Source: Apostichopus parvimensis
Lineage: Eukaryota > Echinodermata > Holothuroidea > Aspidochirotida > Stichopodidae
Assembly (NCBI GenBank): GCA_000934455.1
Contig: KN884833.1
Location: forward strand, 55,243 to 94,751
Direction of reading: 5' to 3'
DNA: 39,509 nt
The notes beneath the pieces are model-generated. The model was not told the DNA's origin, did no database searches, and was given only the letters and a program-made list of their open reading frames with translations. Made by a program: the position numbers and the translations under genes. Positions 25,701-30,949 of this stretch are shown piece after piece. Each line of letters starts with the position of its first letter. Position 1 is the stretch's first letter.

Positions 25701-28056
25701 AGTGTGTACAGTGTAAGGAATGCTTGAGTCCAGAACAGTGTGTTCTATGTAAGGAATGTCTGACTCCTAGACAGTGTGAACAATGTAAGGAATGCCTGAC
25801 TCCTAGACAGTGTGTACAGAGTAAGGAATGCCTGACTCCTAGACAGTGTGTACAGTGTAAGGAATGCTTGAGTCCAGAACAGTGTGTTCTATGTAAGGAA
25901 TATCTGACTCCTGGACAGTGTGAACAATGTAAGGAATGCCTGACTCCTAGACAGTGTGAGAGAGTAAGGAATGCTTGACTCCTGGACAGTGTGTATAATG
26001 TAAGGAATGCCTGACTCCTAGACAGTGTGAACAATGTTAGGAATGCCTGACTCCTAGGCAGTGTGTACAGTGTAAGGAATGCTTGACTCCTAGACAGTGT
26101 GTACAATGTAAGGAATGCCTGACTCCTAGGCAGTGTATACAATGTAAGGAATGCCTGACTCCTAGACAGTGTGTACAGTGTAAGGAATGCCTGACTCCTA
26201 GACAGTGTGTACAGTGTAAGGAATGCTTGAGTCCAGAACAGTGTGTTCTATGTAAGGAATATCTGACTCCTGGACAGTGTGAACAATGTAAGGAATGCCT
26301 GACTCCTAGACAGTGTGAACAATGTAAGGAATGCCTGACTCCTAGACAGTGTGAACAATGTAAGGAATGCTTGACTCCTGGACAGTGTGTATAATGTAAG
26401 GAATGCCTGACTCCTAGACAGTGTGAACAATGTTAGGAATGCCTGACTCCTAGGCAGTGTGTACAGTGTAAGGAATGCTTGACTCCTAGACAGTGTGTAC
26501 AATGTAATGAATGCCTGACTCCTAGGCAGTGTGTATAATGTAAGGAATGCCTGACTCCTAGACAGTGTGTACAGTGTAAGGAATGCTTGACTCCTGGAAA
26601 GTGTGTCCAATGTAAGGAATGTCTGACTTCTAGGCAATGTGTATAATATAAGGAATGCCTGACTCCTAGACAGTGTGAACAATGTAAGGAATGTCTGACT
26701 CCTAGACAGTGTGAACAATGTAAGGAATGCCTGACTCCTAGGCAGTGTGTACAGTGTAAGGAATGCTTGACTCCTAGACAGTGTGAACAGTGTAAAGAAT
26801 ACCCGACTCCTAGACAGTGTGTACAATGTAATGAATGCCTGACTCCTAGGCAGTGTGTACAGTGTAAGGAATGCCTGACTCCTAGACAGTGTGTACAATG
26901 TAAGGAATGCTAGACTTCTAGACAGTGTGTATAGTGTAAGGAATGCCTGACTCCTATTCAGTGTGTACAGTGTAAGGAATGCCTGACTCTAGACAGTGTG
27001 TACAGTATAAGGAATGCCTGAATCCTAGACAGTGTAAACAATGTAAGGAATGCCTGAATCCTAGACAGTGTGAACAATGTAAGGAATGCCTGACTCCTAG
27101 GCAGTGTGTACAGTGTAAGGAATTCCTGACTCCTAGGCAGTGTGTACGTGTAAGGAATGCCTGAATCCTAGACAGTGTAAACAATGTAAGGAATGCCTGA
27201 ATCCTAGACAGTGTAAACAATGTAAGGAATGCCTGACTCCTAGACAGTGTAAACAGTGTAAGGAATACCCGACTCCAAGACAGTGTGTACAGTGTAAGGA
27301 ATTCCTGACTCCTAGGCAGTGTGTACAGTGTAAGGAATGCTTGACTCCTAGGCAGTGTGTACAATGTAAGGAATGCTAGACTCCTAGACAGTGTGTACAA
27401 TGTAAGGAATGCCTGACTCTTAGGCAGTGTATACATTGTAAGGAATGCATGACTCCTAGGCAGTGTGTAATTATGTACGATTTTCATTTTGACATTTTGT
27501 CTTTAATGTTTTTTTTTATGTTTTACAAGCCTTGCCCCCTTCCCGTCCCGTCCATTCGACCGAAGTGTCCAATGACGTATTAAGAAAAATGTGAAAATGT
27601 ATTGATTTGGGCAAAATTCTTATATAATTATTCTACATTTACCAATTGCTGTTGTTCTATTAACGGATTTTAACATTAGTGTTTTGTATTATTATTACTT
27701 CAGGTGTATTTTTGTAGTACAAGAGGTACTACCAGTAAATTTCAGTTGACATTTCTTGTTCACGAGTATAAATCAAGACCGGCTTAGTCTCAAGGCTATG
27801 ACGTCACTCTTACATGTTAGATGTATACACCAGGTTCCAATATAACCTCACATACGTTTACCGTTTGGATTTATTAATGTCAGTCAGTCAATTTTAAATT
27901 AATATTGTTTTATTCATCGTCCACGGCATATATAATTTCATTGACATACCGATTTCCTTTCTTTCAGTGATCTGGATTCCGGACATCAAAAAATGGCATC
28001 ACCAATATTTTCTGAATCAAGAATCTGGTGGTTGGCTGGTGAAGCCACGTTTTTAG
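209..28056 (+). CDS. NLR-like NACHT gene, 3' part, 12 exons (5' end outside window)
   Basis: This is the whole-gene entry; the exons are listed separately. Predicted coding segments are 209-1725, 2395-2600, 2902-2978, 3598-3680, 5848-5967, 9119-9327, 10294-10370, 14118-14173, 15356-15475, 17518-17726, 21156-21232 and 27968-28056. Every segment is bounded by AG and GT, and the phases run 0, 2, 1, 0 through each set of four exons without conflict, giving about 945 residues. The N-terminal half is a NACHT NTPase with a following winged-helix and helical region, as in cytosolic NOD-like innate immune receptors. The C-terminal half is three copies of a module of roughly 145-160 residues that I do not recognise. 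It takes the place of the usual LRR sensor. No N-terminal effector domain (CARD, death, TIR) is visible because the gene begins before the window. Exon joining is inferred from splice signals, phase and repeat homology; there is no transcript evidence. Confidence 0.75.
1726..2394 (+). other. Intron (NACHT exon to B1)
   Basis: GT...AG intron of 669 bp. The NACHT frame would run 25 codons into it before a stop at 1798-1800, and an AATAAA occurs at 2209-2214, so a retained-intron short transcript is conceivable. No gene or mobile element is seen inside. Confidence 0.6.
2395..2600 (+). CDS. NLR-like gene, module exon B1
   Basis: A 206-nt exon between TTTCGTTTAG and AT|GTAAGT, phase 0 in and phase 2 out. 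It encodes 68 full codons beginning VPISCLVLDKSFSE and ending near CHKLTNL. Its pattern (P-I-S/N, then SGF/SGL, a run of alternating hydrophobics around STIKKIEIRSE, then a helix-like stretch with a conserved Y) is shared with exons 9119-9327 and 17518-17726. This hints at a strand-helix repeat such as a divergent LRR, but no LRR consensus is visible and I do not assign a family. It is three bases shorter than B2 and B3. Confidence 0.78.
2902..2978 (+). CDS. NLR-like gene, module exon C1
   Basis: A 77-nt exon after TTTTGCCATCAG and before G|GTATGA, phase 2 in and phase 1 out. It encodes FIDCLLPLSFSIELLSSL and a short basic tail. The same length and the same N/D-C-x-LP core occur at 10294-10370 and 21156-21232, and this is the main support for such a short exon. 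Confidence 0.7.
3201..3540. repeat. Two-copy tandem duplication, about 169 bp per unit, in intron
   Basis: The stretch starting TTAATCAAAATTTGC at 3201 recurs at 3370 and continues in register (AGTTGCTAATA..., CAGCATTCTAAAC...) to about 3540. The copies differ at many positions, so the duplication is old. It lies in the intron between C1 and D1. Confidence 0.8.
3598..3680 (+). CDS. NLR-like gene, module exon D1
   Basis: An 83-nt exon after GTCTTTTCCAG and before TTG|GTACTT, phase 1 in and phase 0 out. The split first codon gives V, then LWRPSRHEFSLDTSKSTWKL follows. It aligns loosely with D2 (SHDACYLDLKSGKWSK) and D3 (start VIWIPDIKK). D exons vary in length (83, 56, 89), unlike the fixed A and C exons, so their ends are the least certain of the gene. 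Confidence 0.62.
3681..5847 (+). other. Intron (D1 to A2), no gene seen
   Basis: A 2.17-kb AT-rich intron. It contains short poly-C tracts near 3880 and 5275 but no coding frame with a recognisable product and no element with readable ends. Confidence 0.5.
5848..5967 (+). CDS. NLR-like gene, module exon A2
   Basis: A 120-nt exon after TTTGTTTTCCTAG and before AAT|GTAAGA, phase 0 at both ends, 40 codons. It begins IRDESSLPQLCSKP and ends VQSSTIVLLEVASSLN. The end matches the end of the NACHT exon and of A3 (VQRSVIELLVKASNHD). Its length is identical to A3. It opens the second A-B-C-D set. Confidence 0.75.
6880..7480 (+). mobile_element. hAT transposon relic with transposase C-terminal fragment
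   Basis: A short + frame around 6910-7000 reads TTTSSETALALLSIERDEAD, resembling the last part of hAT transposases of the ZMYM-like group, in which an ERL-x-ALALLSIE run follows the dimerisation region. Downstream are GC-rich palindromic stretches (7034-7085 and 7397-7420) of the kind found near hAT ends. Clear terminal repeats and target duplications were not found, so both ends are approximate. The assignment rests on motif recollection, not on an alignment. Confidence 0.42.
7034..7063. repeat. Perfect 10-bp stem hairpin
   Basis: GTCCCCACCA (7034-7043) is followed after 10 bases by its exact complement TGGTGGGGAC (7054-7063). A third, direct copy of GTCCCCACCA lies at 7076-7085. It is probably part of the surrounding hAT relic. 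Confidence 0.85.
9119..9327 (+). CDS. NLR-like gene, module exon B2
   Basis: A 209-nt exon after TTCTTATTCTTCAG and before CG|GTAAGT, phase 0 in and phase 2 out, 69 full codons. It opens IPISDLYLQWSFSGFDG and continues SGLCLSSLSSVEKISIN, then EEEVIGLINYGIKSPRF. Its length is identical to B3 and it is clearly similar to both B1 and B3. A+B alone already give the module's characteristic order: a helix ending in VAS, then a PIS strand. Confidence 0.83.
9328..10293 (+). other. Intron (B2 to C2), no gene seen
   Basis: A 966-bp intron with a G-tract near 9648 and no identifiable element. Confidence 0.5.
10294..10370 (+). CDS. NLR-like gene, module exon C2
   Basis: A 77-nt exon after ATTTCCATTTGAAG and before AAAG|GTCCGG, phase 2 in and phase 1 out. 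It encodes LHNCKLPPSIQPDIIPEE and a short tail. The length and the L-x-NC-x-LP core match C1 and C3. The donor is weak beyond the GT, which slightly lowers confidence. Confidence 0.7.
10546..11692 (-). mobile_element. Degenerate hAT transposon with G/C-tract termini
   Basis: The left part (from AAGGGCGGCGGAGGCAC near 10550, followed by a long G tract and GGGCAC) and the right part (GGGGGGCACGTGCCACTG, then a C tract, to about 11692) are roughly inverted partners. Between them, on the - strand, lies a hAT transposase C-terminal fragment (10957-11253). The outermost bases and target duplication are not readable, so the boundaries are approximate. The G/C tracts with embedded GGGCAC recur in the MITE at 20504-20824, which may be a related family. 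Confidence 0.5.
10957..11253 (-). pseudogene. hAT transposase C-terminal (dimerisation) fragment
   Basis: The - strand frame begins MSAASGERSFSVRRQIKTYL and continues with RSTIGEKRYNNMLMLRIYKA. This is the conserved hAT C-terminal region: the SGERSFS motif, then an arginine/lysine-rich helix, then TYLRSTMG-like and ALxxIHK-like segments. Similarity fades after RNPRRI near 11070; the rest of the frame is non-homologous tail. Immediately upstream the frame is broken by a stop, and the N-terminal and catalytic parts are missing, so this is a relic rather than an active transposase. Confidence 0.75.
12100..12346. mobile_element. Partial hAT-type MITE, right end only
   Basis: The right end CTACGTCCCTG (12336-12346) matches the terminus of the MITE at 14605-14963. 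The region also holds G-rich tracts and TGCCCGAA motifs. No left terminal repeat or target duplication could be found, so the left limit is approximate and the copy is truncated or very diverged. Confidence 0.45.
14118..14173 (+). CDS. NLR-like gene, module exon D2
   Basis: A 56-nt exon after TATTTCTTGTACAG and before AAG|GTTGGT, phase 1 in and phase 0 out. The split codon gives V, followed by ISSHDACYLDLKSGKWSK. It is the only stretch in the 5-kb interval between C2 and A3 that I found with the required phases and some likeness to D1 (RHEFSLDTSKSTWKL). Being short and divergent, it is the weakest exon call in the gene. Confidence 0.55.
14174..15355 (+). other. Intron (D2 to A3)
   Basis: A 1.18-kb intron containing the hAT MITE at 14605-14963; otherwise AT-rich with nothing recognisable. 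Confidence 0.5.
14605..14963. mobile_element. hAT-type MITE, 359 bp
   Basis: Terminal inverted repeats CAGGGGCATAGTCAGA (left) and CAGGGACGTAGCCAGA (right, read inward) are flanked by CATTATGC (14597-14604) and CATTATAC (14964-14971), an 8-bp target duplication with one mismatch. An 8-bp duplication and CAGGG termini are typical of hAT. The element has long G and C tracts just inside both ends and no transposase. Confidence 0.88.
15356..15475 (+). CDS. NLR-like gene, module exon A3
   Basis: A 120-nt exon after ATTCCTTTCAATAG and before GAC|GTAAGT, phase 0 at both ends. It encodes 40 residues starting PDDIQTTTKMCSGGLVIHRD and ending VQRSVIELLVKASNHD. Length and C-terminal pattern equal A2; the first half differs freely between copies. 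It opens the third A-B-C-D set. Confidence 0.78.
15476..17517 (+). other. Intron (A3 to B3), no gene seen
   Basis: A 2.04-kb AT-rich intron; a pyrimidine-rich patch lies around 17040-17160. No coding or mobile element is recognised. Confidence 0.5.
17518..17726 (+). CDS. NLR-like gene, module exon B3
   Basis: A 209-nt exon after TTTGCTTTCTTCAG and before GT|GTAAGT, phase 0 in and phase 2 out. It starts IPINEVSINWCLSKIDEDG, has SGLSLPILTSIETMSIQ in the middle and YEVNGILNYVQHSQRF near the end. These positions match B2 residue for residue in spacing, and the length is identical. Confidence 0.83.
17930..20150. repeat. Tandem duplication of about 0.85-1.4 kb, two copies
   Basis: Copy 1 (about 17930-19308) and copy 2 (about 19309-20150) share the same order of landmarks: AATTAAAGTTAATGAG, then ATTCACCAAACAAATCA, then ACATGTACCCATCAACCCCA, then CTAGAACCAGTTTCCTCAAT, then CCTGCTCCCATCCATATTC, then TACATTTATCATTATGTCTG. 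Copy 1 carries about 430 extra bases near 18011-18440 that copy 2 lacks. Substitutions are frequent, so the duplication is old. The long pyrimidine-rich open frames in it come from base composition. Confidence 0.85.
20504..20824. mobile_element. hAT-type MITE, 321 bp, perfect 8-bp target duplication
   Basis: Ends CAGGGGGGTAGGAAGC (left) and CAGGGGGGTAGGAGCG (right, read inward) form the terminal inverted repeat. The flanks are GATGTACC at 20496-20503 and GATGTACC at 20825-20832, an exact 8-bp duplication. Inside are GGGGGGCACAAC and GGGCACGTGCCC motifs resembling those of the larger hAT relic at 10546-11692. No transposase is encoded, so movement would depend on an autonomous hAT. Confidence 0.93.
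21156..21232 (+). CDS. NLR-like gene, module exon C3
   Basis: A 77-nt exon after TTGTCTTTTCAG and before GAAG|GTGTGG, phase 2 in and phase 1 out. It encodes LGNCLLPSSIPIGPSLSPL and a short tail. Same length and NC-x-LP core as C1 and C2. The next compatible exon is 6.7 kb away at 27968. Confidence 0.75.
22679..22863. repeat. Short tandem repeat, about 60 bp, three diverged copies
   Basis: GACCGTTGATTGGT near 22680, GACCGTTGACTGGGCGGGAC near 22741 and GATTGTTGATTGGTCGGGAC near 22800 start three units, each ending near a GGGGTATTT/GGGGTTATT-type motif or its remnant. Confidence 0.6.
22925..23612. repeat. Array of about 20-bp units in both orientations inside element A
   Basis: The unit approximates GGTATATGTCGATTTAAATC and its complement, with a palindromic core GATTTAAATC. 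In the left part most units read as the complement (TTTAAATCGACATATACC); further right most read forward, with switches in between. The stretch could fold into long imperfect hairpins. Confidence 0.85.
23636..25251. mobile_element. Element B: 1616-bp inverted-repeat transposon with 9-bp duplication
   Basis: Terminal inverted repeats of about 65 bp begin GCGAATATTTTTTT and share AACTGAACTGACACTGAAAT and TCGATTCTGATTGG. The exact 9-bp sequence GGCCCGCCA flanks both sides (23627-23635 and 25252-25260). It was created when B inserted two bases from the right end of element A. A 9-bp duplication is usual for Mutator-like (MULE) elements, but no transposase is visible, so the class is only suggested. 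A related, internally deleted copy lies at 33540-33994. Confidence 0.85.
25471..27469. repeat. 36-bp minisatellite array, about 55 copies
   Basis: The unit runs TGACTCCTAGACAGTGTG, then TACAATGTAAGGAATGCC. Copies vary at a few fixed positions (TACA/AACA/TATA, CTAGA/CTAGG/CTGGA, CTT/CCT). A variant containing GAGTCCAGAACAGTG recurs at 25726, 25870 and 26229, four and ten units apart, and a TATAATG plus ATGTTAGG pair recurs eleven units apart (25975 and 26371), showing block duplications. Because 36 is a multiple of three, several frames on both strands stay open by construction; the + frame spells a cysteine-rich ECLTPRQCVQCK repeat. No splice or start evidence makes it coding. Confidence 0.95.
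27968..28056 (+). CDS. NLR-like gene, module exon D3, probable last coding exon
   Basis: The exon follows CCTTTCTTTCAG. Phase 1 in gives V, then IWIPDIKKWHHQYFLNQESG, a short basic tail and a TAG at 28054-28056. AATAAA occurs at 28147-28152 and 28223-28228, fitting a terminal exon. An alternative donor, TGG CTG|GTGAAG (after 28038), would end the exon in phase 0 like D1 and D2 and could splice to an acceptor at 28896/28897 giving KRGSW and a stop. Homology to D1/D2 is limited to the start and a SGGW/SGKW-like spot. Confidence 0.6.
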
Positions 28057-28146
28057 TAGGTAGTAATGGAAGACATCAGTAATTTAACTCACTAACAAAA
28101 GCATCGGGAAAATAGTAAAATTTGAGTCATAATGTGTAATAATGGT

Positions 28147-28228
28147 AATAAATGTTTCTTGAGAGGACTGTGACCCTTGTGTTGAATGATATACTCGATG
28201 AGCTGAAGGTATAGTTAGATACAATAAA
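28147..28228 (+). terminator. Candidate poly(A) signals of the NLR-like gene
   Basis: AATAAA at 28147-28152 and again at 28223-28228, about 90 and 165 bp after the D3 stop. AATAAA is frequent by chance in AT-rich DNA, so position is the only support. Confidence 0.35.
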
Positions 28229-28896
28229 TGTCAAAGAATAACTTTAGGACATTCTAGTTCAAATAGTAAATAAATACATACAATGTAGTATTGGTAAGTA
28301 GTAAAAATACAAGTAGTTAAATCAGTAACTAAATATACAATGAGTGGATTAAAGTAACGTAGTAAGTAACTAATACTCTATATACATTCAGTGGATTAAA
28401 GGGATGAATGTAGTAAATAAATATGGGTCATTTCGTGTCAAATCAGGGATGGATGTTGCTTGACCCTCACCAAAAGTTTTCAAATTCATCGTATGCTTGA
28501 CACACCATAAAATAAGCAAGGGCTATGGATTGGACAACTAATACATGTGGCAATTCAACATTTTAACTCAAATTTAAATCGTAAAAGCTCTGTTTCTTTC
28601 AACGTTTACTTCATTTTGGATCCCACTATTCGGATTGAATCTACAACATTAAAAAATTACAGTTATATCCACCACGTATTTTCTAATGCACAGGGTTCCT
28701 ATTAACCTATACCGAATTATTCAATTAATTAAAATGTGTGAGTTGATGCAAAAAAATCTTCGTCTATAATTATTGATCTTATCTCAAAACCAAGAGAAGA
28801 AAACAAGTTTGTTCGAAAGATATCCCCGTCAATATTTATATCATAGAATAGTTAAGCTCATAATTTGTATTATTGTTTTTTCTTTACTTTCTACAG

Positions 28897-29203
28897 AAGC
28901 GTGGGTCATGGTAGATGAATACACAGCATACACAGGTTATTGAAGACAACCTCAGTTCTGATTCTCCTGTCCCTGAAAATACTCTCGGTCTAGAATACAC
29001 TTGAGGTTCCGATGAAGATGAATTCATCAACAACATAACTAAGGAAGTTGCAACAGTTGGCGTTATGATTGTAAATAGTTTTAAGTTTGAAAGAACGTTC
29101 AATTACCGTGATTGCTGCAGTATTGATTTCTAGAAATCCTCTCTCCGGGATACGCAATACAGTGAATTACATGGCCATCTAGAGGAATGGTATAATATGT
29201 GAG
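28897..29203 (+). pseudogene. Protein-like frame with in-frame stops, unknown
   Basis: After a strong acceptor (TTTCTTTACTTTCTACAG) one frame runs for about 100 codons with protein-like composition, interrupted by stops. Readable segments include VIEDNLSSDSPVPENTLGLE, GSDEDEFINNITKEVATVGV and YSELHGHLEEWYNM. I do not recognise the family. It may be a decayed exon of a former longer NLR-like gene, a retained 3'UTR, or part of an unidentified repeat. Confidence 0.3.
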
Positions 29204-29534
29204 TGCTTACCGTCATTGAAAATTTATTACGATGAACCGACAGAGCTAAAACATTCTATGTAAAATCATGTAATGTATAAGGCATTATAGCTATTTTGAA
29301 GTTCTGACAAGTTTTATAACATCTTTTTTGTTACAAATATGTAATATATTTCAACAATGTAATATGGGCTTGGCTTTAATTGAAGGCTACTGTATATATC
29401 ATTTAGTCTAAAGGACGTACCATGTGTGTAGTCTTATGGGGTTGACATAATTATAACATTTGATGTTGATCATCCAAATCTTACTACAAAATTAAGTGGT
29501 ATTAGTATTTATTGATCATATTGTATGTTTCGAG

Positions 29535-30080
29535 ATGACGTAATGGGGAGGAATGTCTACAGTTATGTCAACTACGTGCAATCTTAGAGCGGGGTGGTGA
29601 TGGTAGCGGAGGGGGGTTGCAGGGTGTAAATTAATGACAATTGAAGAAATTGCCTTTGATATGACTAGGTTACTATTTAAATACGACTACTTGCCTGTTA
29701 ATATTAGAAAAAGAGGTTTCGAGTTGGGGGGGGAGGGGTAAGGGAAGTGCTAAATAGTTTGGGGCTTTTCAAGTACTTTAGAATGTTAAAGAAAGAACAC
29801 TATTCTAAATGGTGGAAGGCATTGAACTAGTTATATCAACTACACAATATCGTTGGAAGGAAGAGAGAGGTTGGTGGGGGAATATGAAGGTAGAGTTAAG
29901 AGGTGAAGAATTAAAGAAAGCATACAATATTGTATATAAGACAAGCTGACATAATGAATATGACTACTTGTCTTGTAATATTAGACGTGAAATATTAATG
30001 TCTTAGGTACGACAACTTTTAACTACTTAATCGTCTCAAATTAGTAAACGATGATATATTAGGGTCTATACAGATCAATT
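29535..30080. repeat. Diverged tandem duplication, about 277 bp per unit
   Basis: Landmarks near 29551 (CAGTTATGTCAACTAC) and 29683 (ACGACTACTTGCCTGTTAAT) recur near 29827 (TAGTTATATCAACTAC) and 29960 (ATGACTACTTGTCTTGTAAT). G-rich tracts lie at the corresponding positions. The interval 28057-29534, apart from the frame at 28897, holds nothing recognised. Confidence 0.65.
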
Positions 30081-30639
30081 GAAGCTTCCCTTTCTGTGAT
30101 GTAATGCTGCGATGAATACCTTGTATTCACTCATACAGGGGTATACACTTATACCTGGCTATTAATGTCGACCGAAACATTTCTGTGAAGTCATATATTA
30201 ACTACTAATAATTAAAAAGGGCCTTCTTTCTTGTACAGAATATTTTTAAAATAAAGAACTGTGTACTTCATTTATTGCTTATTCAATTGTATTAATGTGT
30301 TTATCACCTCTTGACTCGACTCGATTATGACAATGTCATGCTTTACAAATGTTGATCATCACTCACTAATAAAGTCTAACTGTGCAAAGCACGACTGTCA
30401 TGAGTGGAATTACAAAAATTAGGATCACATAATAGCACTTATCCTTGAGGTATGCACTGGTTACTGATAAAATACCAAGTATCGTTTAAGATTCCATGTA
30501 TCATTTAAGATACCGTGCATCGTTCAAGATCCTACTTCTGACATACATGTGTTTGCTTGCATGCTGTACCGGATTCCCGTATTTCCGTGTAAACACCTGG
30601 TCGCAATCTACTTACCTCACAGTCTGTTAATCTTGTTCA

Positions 30640-30890
30640 ACCTGCAACAAAGCCTTACCATACTGACTCATCCTTTGCATTGTCTGCTCCAAGACTTGAA
30701 ACTCATTGGTTGAGCATAATAAAACTGCTACCCCGGAAAACTCTTTTAAGGAAAGACTAAAGGCTCATCTCTGCAAACTTTGCTTTTGATCGGAAGATCC
30801 ATTTTGTTTTCGTTTTACATTGAACAGCGTCTTGAGCTAATAGCCTGTTCTGGATAAGGGCGCTTTACAAATTTCTTATATTGCTTCAAA
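30640..30890 (+). mobile_element. LINE 3'-end fragment (CR1/L2-like)
   Basis: Two short + frames read SSFALSAPRLETHWLSIIK and ENSFKERLKAHLCKLCF followed by TGA. They match the usual end of the reverse transcriptase ORF of CR1/L2-type LINEs, where APRLWNSLP is followed by a FKxRLKxHLF motif. The tail then carries AAGGGCGCTTTACAAAT, a common 3' end. The frames differ, and everything upstream is missing, so it is an old 5'-truncated copy. Confidence 0.65.
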
Positions 30891-30949
30891 AAGGAACTAG
30901 TTTCTGCTCACTGCTGACCATGCAGATTTTGAACATAAGATGTAAACTC

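Larger units (their letters stand above)
21233..27967 (+). other. Intron (C3 to D3), 6.7 kb, repeat-rich
   Basis: The longest intron of the gene. It carries a nested pair of inverted-repeat elements (22894-25262) and a 36-bp minisatellite array (25471-27469). From 21233 to 22678 and from 27480 to 27967 it is AT-rich with nothing recognised. Confidence 0.55.

Noticed and set aside
25471-27469. Regular 36-bp direct repeats resembling a CRISPR array
   Set aside because: The repeats are head to tail with no spacers, and the context is a eukaryotic intron; it is a minisatellite.
25543-27487. Long - strand open frames rich in LSRSQAFLTLYT
   Set aside because: They are by-products of a 36-bp period divisible by three; no start, splice or homology evidence.
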